Below, piece by piece: positions 1-7,739 of a stretch of DNA of 11,319 nt. The notes beneath the pieces are model-generated. The model searched no databases. It saw only the letters and a program-made list of their open reading frames with translations, and had not been told where the DNA came from. The stretch is from NCBI GenBank assembly GCA_003024985.2, contig PXIH01S0002703.1; one strand, given 5' to 3'. The stretch is from Euperipatoides rowelli. Taxonomy: Eukaryota; Onychophora; Udeonychophora; Euonychophora; Peripatopsidae. Position 1 is the first letter of the stretch, and the number at the start of each line of letters is the position of its first letter. The position numbers were made by a program, and so were the translations under genes.

Positions 1-470
1 TAACTTTGAATCATATACTATATAAAAATAATTACTTAATTTTGCTACCCAACTAACTATTAGACAAAAAATGACTTAATTGTTGATTTATAAAAAATAA
101 AATGAATGATAAAGTTATGATTTCTATCCCTCATAACTACTTTTCACCATTGAACTTGAAATTTTTAATGAGTTTATGATTCAAATAACGATTCTATATA
201 ACAAAATATTCTAGCCAAGATGGATGGTTTCTGATAAAATTTTATAAGTGTGTAAAGATTTGTTACTACCTAAGCTTTTAAGGAATTTGGCTAACATTTA
301 TTTTATTAAAAAAAATCAACCAATAATATACAACATAATTTTAAAATAAAATTAAGCATCATTAACATCTCTTAAATATAAATTATAAAAATTTATTAAA
401 CTACCAGTTTTCAATTTTTAATCAAAAACATTTTTTATTGCATCATTTTTCTCTACTTGACTGACCTCTC
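1..470. other. AT-rich intergenic DNA, no gene seen
   Basis: This stretch is AT-rich with many short A and T runs and stops in all frames. I see no coding segment, RNA gene or clear repeat. It flanks the 3' end of the minus-strand LINE. Confidence 0.6.
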
Positions 471-504
471 AAAAAAAAAAAAAAAAAAATCCATTTTTTT
501 TTTT
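471..504. repeat. A19 / T11 fold-back at the LINE tail
   Basis: On the plus strand 19 A (471-489), the four bases TCCA and 11 T (494-504) lie back to back, so the segment can fold on itself. The T11 half is the poly(A) tail of the minus-strand LINE. The A19 half could be a tail of a second, plus-strand insertion or simple slippage; no element body is recognisable to its left. Confidence 0.6.
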
Positions 505-512
505 ACTTTATT
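494..512 (-). other. LINE poly(A) tail with AATAAA hexamer
   Basis: On the minus strand AATAAA (512-507) is followed after two bases by 11 A (504-494). This marks the 3' end and strand of the LINE and agrees with the direction of ORF1 and ORF2. The hexamer is closer to the tail than in a normal mRNA, so it may be part of an A-rich end rather than a working cleavage signal. Confidence 0.65.
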
Positions 513-551
513 AAAACCGAAAACTAAATACAATTTAAGCAATTAACCATC

Positions 552-575
552 TTTGCTAGTTCCTTTTCTAGCAAA
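552..575 (-). other. 3' UTR hairpin of the LINE
   Basis: Arms TTTGCTAG and CTAGCAAA form a perfect 8-bp stem around an 8-base loop that reads AAAAGGAA on the LINE strand. It lies about 50 bases before the poly(A) tail, inside the 3' UTR. A 3'-terminal stem-loop is the known RT recognition signal of several stringent LINEs, such as eel UnaL2. By position this could be such a signal; the role is inferred. Confidence 0.55.
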
Positions 576-1021
576 AAGTACAATTCAATTATAAATTTAC
601 AATATCTTGTATTTTATGACAATGTTTCTTGTAGCTCAATAACACACAAATTTTAGATTCTCAGCATCTTTTACTTTAACCCTTACTATGATATTGCCTA
701 ACTTTTTAAACTCTTTTATATACCTTTATTATCCCACATTGTATAAAACATTTCAGTGGAAAACAAAACATTTCTTTTACATATAATTGTTTATAATATA
801 CCATAATTTTTTGAATACTATCTTCTATTTTAACTCCTTTATAAATTAAGTCACATCTACTTTTCCATATTGTAAAGAACAACAGCGTATAGGTTTAAAC
901 ATTACATTAGGAATACTTTGAAAACTTTTTCTAACATACTATTGTGCACAGTTATTCCTTTTTTGAATTTCTGCTTGTCTTATAGTTAACTTCTTTAACT
1001 ATACTGCTTTTCTTACTTCAA

Positions 1022-1075
1022 ACATTCACAAAATATATGATTTAGATCATCAATGTATCCACACCCAAACTCACA
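1022..1075 (-). other. C-terminal Cys/His motif of ORF2
   Basis: The frame reads CEFGCGYIDDLNHIFCEC: Cys, three residues, Cys, seven residues, His, two residues, Cys, one residue, Cys. It matches the Cys-rich motif near the end of many LINE ORF2 proteins, thought to help bind RNA or target DNA. A TAA stop follows two codons later (CLK*). The YIDD string here is a coincidence, not the RT box, which is at 1947-1936. Confidence 0.65.
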
Positions 1076-1935
1076 AAGCAACTGTCTGTGTCTATTAATA
1101 ATACCTTTTTTGTACATCCACATCTTAGTTGGTAATATAACTAATGCATGCTTTATCAGAAAATTTTGATAATTACCATAAGTGTGTCTCTTCTTAATGT
1201 ATTTTATATTGGTTTGATTACATTTATGTTATAAATTGTTGTTCTTGCATTATGTTATGCAGCTTCAATTCTTTATATTTTAATATTCCTTGTTTGAACT
1301 GCTTTGCCTCTATTTCGTCAGACACTTTTCCATATTTCCATCAATGGATCTTTCAAACTACTAGTAATCTGGAATACTTTTTTATACTGTTCATTACTAA
1401 TGATGTTCTTCACTATATAATTATACATTATTGTTTTATTTAACACACAAATGTCTATCAATCAAAGCCCTCCTTTCATCTCTGGCAATCTCACTCTGTA
1501 TCTTCCTATGAACTTATATCCTTTGAATAAATAATTTTGTATCACTCGATTAAATCGATCTGCAGAATTCTGTGATATTTTCACATATGGCAAACAACAA
1601 CAAAATCTTGATACCACTAAAATGTTTATCAATTTTACTATATCTAACAATCCTATACTATATTTTTCATACATCTTTATTTCAGTTTCTATTTCCTCTA
1701 ATTTTCCCTGAAGCACAGAATACTGAAGTGAATCACAATGTTTTATTGGATATTTTATTCTTATGATTTTTCCATGTTTGCTATTTATATCCTTATACTG
1801 TTCTTTTTTTATTTTCTTTTAAGTTCCATAAATATTATTGTTCAAAGCTGATCATAGATCCTGTCATTTCCTTGGATTTTTCAAGTATTATGCTTATTTT
1901 TGCCACTTGCCTTTTTCAGAAATCAACACTGTCAA

Positions 1936-2631
1936 ATCGTCAATGTAAGAGACTACTTTCAATTTCCTTATTTTTCCTTTTAGGCATATCCCTTTACTGA
2001 TCATTTCAATTTCATTAATAAGTTCTACTAGATATAATGTATATAACAGGGATAACCTGCAGTATTCCATTAGGCATGTTTTCTAAGGAATCTTATATCT
2101 TTTGATACACAAAAGCTACACTTTTATTTTTTAACATGGAAATCAATAAATTAGTTATTTTATTTATTCCAAAATATTTCTCTATCAAGAACTGTAAATA
2201 TGTAATGTTTACATTATTAAACACTCCCTGCATTTCAATACGGAGAACATAAAGTTTTTCTTTAAAGCCTGCCTTTGAATTTGAAATAGCCATATGCAGT
2301 GTTAAGATCACCTGCCCTATTGTCCTTCCTTTGACTCCAAACTCTGGTAATGATCTCTTTATAACATCACTAACTTTATATAATATCATCTTTTCTAGCA
2401 GTTTTTGATCGTTTGACAAAGCTATCGGTCTTTATTGTGACACATCTATCCCCCAATCACCAATCACATATTTCTTCGGTATAATCATAATATAAGAGTT
2501 GAAGAGCTGATTGTCAATATCATAGTTTCTTTTTTGTATCATCAAATTATTGAAAATTAATACTCCTATAGTGTCATTATCAAATTTTGGTTCATTTCAA
2601 AATATAACTCACAAGAGATGCCATCTGGCCC
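1936..2631 (-). other. Reverse transcriptase domain core (within ORF2)
   Basis: RT blocks appear in the expected order: GPDGI, IIPKK, RPIALSND, IGQVILTLH, motif A as IEMQGVFNNVN, a poor motif B (NGILQVIPVIY) and motif C as SYIDDLTVL. Motif A normally reads close to hhDhxxAFD; here the first Asp is Glu and the later Asp is Asn. In motif B the usual QG..LS is eroded. Motif C keeps both Asp. A frame change lies between motif B and motif C. Polymerase activity would be lost even if the frames were whole. Confidence 0.8.
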
Positions 2632-3365
2632 ATGTGTTGATTTCTTCTTACTTTTTTTTTTCACTACTGACTGAAGCTCATTTAATGATATAAGATTATT
2701 CAACTTTATCTGTTCTTCATTATTTAACCCATTAATATTTTTTGTTTTATAAAATTTGCACTTTTTAACTTTTCCCACTATATTAAACTTTTCTGTTTGC
2801 ATCTTCTGTTCAAAGTTTTGCTTATTATATCTTATAAAATCAGTTTGCAGTGCTCTTACAATTTGAAGATTAGATGTATTGACCTCATCATTATTTACAA
2901 TGCATTTAATACTAGCTTTTGCTTTTTTTTTTTTTTTAATAATTTCACCAAAGTCCAATTTGGCATTGTTGACATTGTATGAATTTGATTTTCTATTTAT
3001 TGCATTAGATTTTTTGCTGAATGCGTAAACAAATATTCTAACCTTAATCTCAATTGAAATATTAGATTTGCATTTACCTTTTCATTTGCCAAATATGTGC
3101 TTATCAACGTTTCAATGTTATCAATTTCTAACTGAATTAATTTTGCATTTTGCTTAATTTTCTTTACCGCTAGCTCATAAATAATATTTTTAATTAATTG
3201 CCATTTAACTTTAGCAGTAATATTACCATTTTGCATTATTTTCAATATTTCATTACTATTATTAATCAAACTTATCACCTCGGAATTCCAATTTGGAATC
3301 AATCCAATTCTATTATCCGTATCCACCTGATACGGTACATTTTTAACTTCTATCAATATTAATAA

Positions 3366-3899
3366 ATGATCTGTAAACAGCAATGCAAAATATTTCAACG
3401 AATACATATATCCAGTAATTGGTGTTACATAAAATCTGTCTAGTTGATTCGCTGATTGCTTCTCTATTCTCGTAGGCACCATCACAACTTTGGTATAGCT
3501 TCCTACATCTATCATATTATTTTTCTCCAAAAATGAATTTGCCTTCCTTTCAGCTGTTTGAGTGTTAATATTTAAATCTCCTACTATTACTATGTATGCT
3601 TTCCTATTTCCTTTAACAATGTTTTCAATGTTTTTTCAATTGTTCTTTTTTGATCCTCGTAAGACGGCATGTCTACATTAAGAATCATAAATTTCACTAC
3701 ATTGATCTTCACTTTCAAAATCATTATTCTTTCACCCATTCATTGAACATCTAGTGTTATTCACCAGAGTTTTATCAATCAATATAGCCATGCCACTATG
3801 TCATGCTAGGTTTACATTTCCAAAGACTATATAATTTGTCGTTAACTTTTTCCTTATATCACTGCTGTCCATTTTCAAACGATGATGTGTTTCCTGTAA
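3366..3899 (-). other. APE-type endonuclease domain core (within ORF2)
   Basis: The catalytic landmarks of exonuclease III/APE-like LINE endonucleases are visible: Glu in LQETH, Asp and Asn in GDLNI, and the Asp-His pair in TDH. Between them are HSGMAILIDKTL and TRIEK..LDRFYV, both typical of the family. The catalytic residues survive, but the domain is split by a stop inside HSGMAI's left flank (A*HSG), a TGA before KNND, and frame changes near 3720 and 3600. Confidence 0.8.
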
Positions 3900-4697
3900 A
3901 CACATAACAAGTACATTATATTTATGCAGCATATCAATCATTATTTTACTCTTCTTTTTATTATTTATGTCCTTACATTAAGGATAAAACACTAAATAAT
4001 TTAATATGGTTTTTGTACATTTTGTATACTTATGTACAACAAGAAATTAAAACAAATACGAAATAAAAACTATAGTAAACTGTTATTCTCACACAACACA
4101 TTCTTTATATAACTATTATTTTAACCATCTCCCCATGCCCACTCCATATCTTCATTATTATCTCTATCTTTGCTATTTTCATCTTGTATCTCCAACGGAG
4201 TNAAAATATTTTGATTAATAATGTTATCCACTTGCACTATTCTTACCTTACTATCACTTTCTTTAATTTCACTTTTTTCATTTAGCGTTCCATTATTCAC
4301 TACCACTCCTGCTATATTTTCTTTTTTTCTTTTATGCCACTTTGTTACTAAACTAAACATGTTCTTGTTGTCATCTAATCCCTTTTCATCTACCATTAAG
4401 TGAGTATCCATCTGTATTGCCTTGCTTTCAACAGCATCTAAATGCTGCCCTTTTTCTACAAGTTGTAATTGCGCCTTTTCTTCACTAGTGAAGATAGGGC
4501 TAAAGCCCACCCCTTGAAACGTTGCTTGATTAATTATTTGATTTGATTATTTTAATTCCAAATAATTAGAATAATTTTTCATATTATTTTCTGTAGTTGT
4601 ATACTGTGTACTATAAAATCCTTATTTTAAAGTATTTCATGGATTTGCAGCATTTTCAGCTACTACCTTAGCATAAGTGTATTTTTTTATTAACATT

Positions 4698-4801
4698 GCA
4701 TTCCTCATTTAGATGGCCCACTTTAACGAACATTCCACATATATTACATTTTTTACTTCACACTCATACGCTTTATGTCCCACCACTTTGCAGTTGAGGC
4801 A
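4698..4801 (-). other. Two CCHC zinc knuckles in ORF1, in different frames
   Basis: Knuckle 1 is CLNCKVVGHKAYEC (4801-4760), the classic CX2CX4HX4C. Knuckle 2 is CNICGMFVKVGHLNEEC (4748-4698), a CX2CX7HX4C form in another frame. A single-base slip in the A6 run between them (near 4749-4754) explains the change. Paired knuckles are typical of gag-like LINE ORF1 proteins. Confidence 0.8.
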
Positions 4802-4829
4802 TATTGGCTCTCTGCCTTTTACTACAACT

Positions 4830-4884
4830 AATAGGGTTAACGAACCCATCATAACCAAATAGGTTAACAAACTCATCATAACTA
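4830..4884 (-). repeat. 27/28-bp tandem duplication inside ORF1
   Basis: Two adjacent copies occupy 4830-4857 (28 bp) and 4858-4884 (27 bp), differing by a few substitutions and one G; a third copy starts at 4885 and stops after about 7 bases. In protein the copies give LLTYLVMMGSLTLLV-like hydrophobic repeats just before the first knuckle. It looks like a post-insertion slippage event. Confidence 0.75.
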
Positions 4885-5520
4885 AATAGGGTATACTACT
4901 TTCAATAACATTATTTTTCAGAATTCCCTTTAATACAATTACACCAGACTTGTACAATATTTTATCATTAACTTTATGAATTTCATTTTTAATCAAGGTT
5001 ATAAATAATATAATTGTCAAAATAAATCACTTCTTTAAAATCGTCTCTGATAGGTGCCCGATGAACTCTTATTTCCTGATATTTTGATAATTCTTAATTT
5101 TGCACATCGATAATGTAGTAACCTTCATATTCAACAAATTTTTTTTCAACTTTTTCTTTCATTTCTTCTGAAACAAAGTCTATACCAATATACCGATGAT
5201 TACGGGGAGGGGGGGGGGAATCCAACAATAGCATTTTCTCCAAATATTTCTGTAATCTTGAGTATTATTCCGGTCGTATCCATTTTGAATTCACGTTGTT
5301 TACTATAAAGTGTAAATATTAACCTCATTTTTGAATATGCAGTTTTAAATATTCCCCTCCAGTATTTTAGACTATAAAAAAGTTTAATATATTTTTCATT
5401 ATAATTTTCTACATCTCTAACAACCTTATTATACATACTTAAATCATTTCTGAGCTTATTAATAAATTCTCTAACATTATTTTTTCCAGGTGAATTTTCA
5501 GCTGCAGTAGTATCCGTCAT

Positions 5521-6295
5521 TGTAACCGGAAGTGAAAACATCCAAATTTTAATTCTCATATATTCTTAGATAAGGAAATTTCTAACTTTCCACATTGAAA
5601 ATAAAAGACAAAATTAAACAAGAAAGATAAAAAATCAAAACCAGATGTCTGAATTTGTGGCACTTCCTGATCCTTTCTCTTAAAGGGATAAGAGGTGTTT
5701 ATGGTCATGAAATCATAAACCCTTCCTACTTTCTGTTAAGCACTTACATTCCATTAAAAATCCAAGATGGCAGAGTTGCTATTCCTGTTTCTTAAAAGCA
5801 TAAGGGATTTTTTTAATACCCATGTATAGGCAAATGACATCGCAATTCAATATGGTGGCAATTCCAGTTCCAGATTAAGGGTCACTTCCTGGGCCAGAAT
5901 GTCCAAGACAGCCAACTTCCTCTCCACAAAATAGGGCAATTCCTACCTTTTAAAGGTACAATAGGTGTTTTTATGATGTTGCTTCCAATAATTCTGGTCC
6001 AATCTGGGTCTTTTCAAGATATTTGTCTTTTTGTTCCTGTTTCTAAAGGTATAAGAGGTGTTTATGTCATCTCTTCTGGTATTTCTTGCCCCATCTGGGT
6101 CTTTCCAAGTTCACTGCTGGTATTTTTCACCCAACCTGGGTCTTTTCAAAATGACTTCTGGTTCCTGTCTCTTAAATTTATAGAGGATTTTTAGACTTAG
6201 ACTTCCAGTATACTGTACCAATCTAGGGTAACACTTCCACTCATGCACACTAGGTCACTTTCTGGTATAGAAAATCCAAGATGGCTAACTTCCAT
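5521..6295 (-). promoter_or_regulatory. Repeat-rich 5' region of the LINE, possible internal promoter
   Basis: This stretch upstream of ORF1 is built of degenerate repeats given here in plus-strand reading. A 'ttcctgtttcttaaaggtat' type unit starts near 5664, 5782, 5941, 6033 and 6161. A second unit with 'cttcctgg...tccaagatggc' occurs at 5881-5921 and 6254-6294. The 15-mer aaaatccaagatggc is identical at 5757-5771 and 6271-6285. A 'ctgggtcttttcaa'-like string recurs near 6004, 6095 and 6137. CTTCCGG-like and AAGATGGC motifs recall ETS and YY1 sites found in TATA-less promoters, including LINE 5' UTRs. Assignment to the LINE 5' UTR rests on position alone; it could be an older repeat. Confidence 0.5.
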
Positions 6296-6343
6296 TTCTA
6301 CATAGTATTATTTTTCAATTTTTCTAAGAGATGATGTTTACCA

Positions 6344-6580
6344 AAGTGCCACACTCACCTGTGATGACATATTACCTTGATTTATGCATGGAATACTTGT
6401 AATTTTTTCAATTTATTTATTATTTTTGTTGAAGTGCCACAACCATCCAAATCACATAGGACCTTGATCTTCATAACTATGATATTAGATAGTCATGACA
6501 TCACACCTACCATTGAACCAGATATGAGTTCATTGGGGCATGCAGATTGATGCTTGAAATACTTCACTTATTTTTCAATA
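6344..6580. repeat. Decayed tandem repeat, period about 87 bp
   Basis: The string aagtgccaca occurs at 6344 and 6432 (88 bp apart), accttgat at 6374 and 6461 (87 bp), and atgc.tg.aatactt at 6384 and 6550 (166 bp, roughly two periods). Together they suggest about three diverged copies. The block may be the outermost part of the LINE 5' region or a separate satellite. Confidence 0.5.
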
Positions 6581-7191
6581 TTTTTTTTAAAAAAATATGA
6601 AAACAATAAAACAAATTTTACAATATTTAAATTTGAAATAGACTGTGGGAAAAAAAAATACATGTCATAAAATAAATGCTCCATCTCAAAACAACATTAA
6701 TAGTCAGCAGGGTAATAAAATATATATATAATTAAATAACTTTTAACTTTCAGAATATGAAGAAAAATATAAATAGAACATTAAAATACAGGAGAAACTT
6801 TTAATAAGTTATACATAATGTTTGGAAAGCACATCAATCCTGATAAAATGGAATTAATTCCTCATTTTTTCTTTAAATTATAAAATAAATAAAATATAGT
6901 AATAATTGTTATACTTTATTTTAGACAGAAATTCAACACCAGCTGAATTTACATATGACTCAAACTAAAAAAAATCAGAGAAATTTTTTTTAAAATCTTT
7001 AGTTTTTGGAAATATAAAGATGAAATTTGTGATTTTGAAATGTTTTTCATATAAATAATAATCATATTGAATACTCAGGTTTGAGGTGAGATGGAAATCT
7101 ACATATGCATATATTCCTATATAATAATATTAGGAGATAATTCCCCATTTCAATGTAAACGGTTAAACACAGAGTTAAAAAAATAAAGAGC
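6581..7191. other. AT-rich intergenic DNA, no gene seen
   Basis: This segment is long A/T-rich DNA with short AT dinucleotide runs (near 6720-6730) and a small palindrome around 7101-7110 (atatgcatat). No frame is open for a useful length and no known element end is recognised. Confidence 0.55.
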
Positions 7192-7425
7192 ACCCTTTCC
7201 ACTCCAAATTAAAATTGCATTGATTGCATTCTTTTAAATCCCCTGATTTTAATTTTAGTTTTTTTAAAAAAAATCATTTGGTATGATTAAAAACAAATAT
7301 ATTTTAGTTCTTTTAAACATAAATTTTATCAATTAGAAGCATTTTTGAGTTTAACAGTAATTGTTCAATTGTCAATTTGTAAAAAGGAAATGTCTAACTA
7401 TGTTCGACAGTGGAGTGGAAAAGGT
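7192..7425. repeat. Inverted repeat pair, candidate MITE
   Basis: The 15-mer accctttccactcca (7192-7206) matches the reverse complement of 7411-7425 at 14 of 15 positions. The arms enclose about 200 bp of AT-rich, non-coding DNA, the size of a short non-autonomous DNA element. I see no clear target-site duplication next to the arms, so the call is tentative. Confidence 0.35.
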
Positions 7426-7739
7426 TAATAATTCCCTAAGAACAAAATAAATTAAATCAAACTTAACTATAGATTAATTATTTAAAATGGACAGAAGGAT
7501 GTCATAAAAGAGAGGGGGAAAAAAGGAAAACAATAAATCATAAATTTTTGAATTAAGTCAAAAAGGTTATATACTATTAAAAATTAGAAATGGGAAGATT
7601 TAAACCAGATAGCCTAGAGTCGCCCTTCCCTAAAATGAGCTTAAAGTGGCCAAATATAATTTATAACATTGTTTTCCAAAGAGGGGAAAATCGCCTCCCA
7701 GGAATTTATGGATCAATCCAAGGAAGGGGGGGGGGGTGA
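7426..7739. other. Non-coding flank with G11 run
   Basis: No gene is seen here. The last part (7615-7739) is less AT-rich than its surroundings, contains a small ttttcc/ggaaaa fold near 7673-7691, and ends in a run of 11 G at 7726-7736. It may be the upstream part of the element that carried the next pseudogene. Confidence 0.45.

Larger units (their letters stand above)
636..4020 (-). pseudogene. LINE ORF2: APE endonuclease plus reverse transcriptase, broken
   Basis: ORF2 would nick the target DNA and copy the element RNA at the nick. A plausible start is the ATG at 4020, which opens MYKNHIKLFSVL, matching the first strand of APE endonucleases. Recognisable blocks in order are LQETH (3899-3885), ILNV (3685-3674), GDLNI (3581-3567), LDRFYV and TDH (3374-3366) of the endonuclease. 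GPDGI (2631-2617), IIPKK (2485-2471), RPIALSND (2431-2408), motif A (2239-2210) and YIDD (1947-1936) of the RT follow. Then come a thumb segment ending PEMKGGL (near 1462), a Cys/His motif (1075-1022) and a last readable stretch ending at a TGA (638-636). Blocks lie in different frames with in-frame stops, for example TAA at 2434-2432. The expected length of roughly 1,100 codons fits an intact-length but dead ORF2. The C-terminal limit is approximate. Confidence 0.85.
4121..5520 (-). pseudogene. LINE ORF1: nucleic-acid-binding protein with zinc knuckles, broken
   Basis: ORF1 of such LINEs binds element RNA in the retrotransposition particle. I prefer the ATG at 5520 (MTDTTAAENSPG) to the in-frame ATG at 5559, because the peptide upstream of 5520 looks untranslated. 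The N-terminal piece runs to about 5211, where a run of 10 G marks a frame change. The next piece (5204-4989) starts RNHRYIGIDF and holds one in-frame TAA (5096-5094). A further frame change leads to KNEIHKVNDK and the first knuckle, then another to the second. The C-terminal piece (about 4510-4121, longer upstream without ATG) is Lys, Glu and Asp rich and ends MEWAWGDG before the stop. About 100 bases separate it from ORF2. Full length would be about 465 residues, normal for the group. An N at 4202 hides one codon. Confidence 0.8.
494..6295 (-). mobile_element. Degenerate two-ORF non-LTR retrotransposon, Tx1-like (L1 superclade)
   Basis: Read on the minus strand, the element has a repeat-rich 5' region, ORF1 with two CCHC knuckles (5520-4121), ORF2 with APE endonuclease, RT and C-terminal Cys/His motif (4020-636), a 3' hairpin and AATAAA followed by A11. 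This order is the standard layout of an autonomous LINE that inserts by target-primed reverse transcription. Pairing of a CCHC ORF1 with an ORF2 of this type suggests the Tx1-like branch. CR1 or Jockey clades also carry ORF1 knuckles and are not excluded. Both ORFs carry many stops and frameshifts, so the copy is dead. The 5' limit near 6295 is a guess based on the end of the repeat cluster, and I found no target-site duplication. The order is collinear, with no large internal deletion evident. Confidence 0.85.

Noticed and set aside
1046-1057. A second YIDD string on the minus strand, resembling an RT active site
   Set aside because: It lies inside the Cys/His motif near the ORF2 C-terminus (CGYIDDLNHIFCEC), well downstream of the real box at 1936-1947, so it is a coincidence.
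1252-1443. 63-codon open frame on the plus strand
   Set aside because: It is antisense to the ORF2 C-terminal region, has a low-complexity hydrophobic composition and no recognisable motif.
1572-1766. 64-codon plus-strand open frame with hydrophobic stretches
   Set aside because: It is antisense to the ORF2 thumb segment, which has clear family similarity on the minus strand.
2797-2982. 61-codon plus-strand open frame
   Set aside because: It is antisense to the ORF2 linker before GPDGI; its Phe run is the complement of a Lys run.
4221-4403. 60-codon plus-strand open frame rich in Leu, Ser and Phe
   Set aside because: It is antisense to the charged ORF1 C-terminus; composition explains the apparent membrane-like peptide.
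4830-4895. Short spaced repeats that could suggest a CRISPR array
   Set aside because: Only two units, directly adjacent without spacers, inside a LINE ORF in a eukaryotic context.
5973-6194. 73-codon plus-strand open frame with repeated PIWVFPS-like words
   Set aside because: It is a by-product of the repeated units in the LINE 5' region; the peptide repeats mirror the DNA repeats.
6720-6732. TATATATA tract as a promoter TATA box or origin
   Set aside because: It is a simple AT run in an AT-rich region with no gene downstream.
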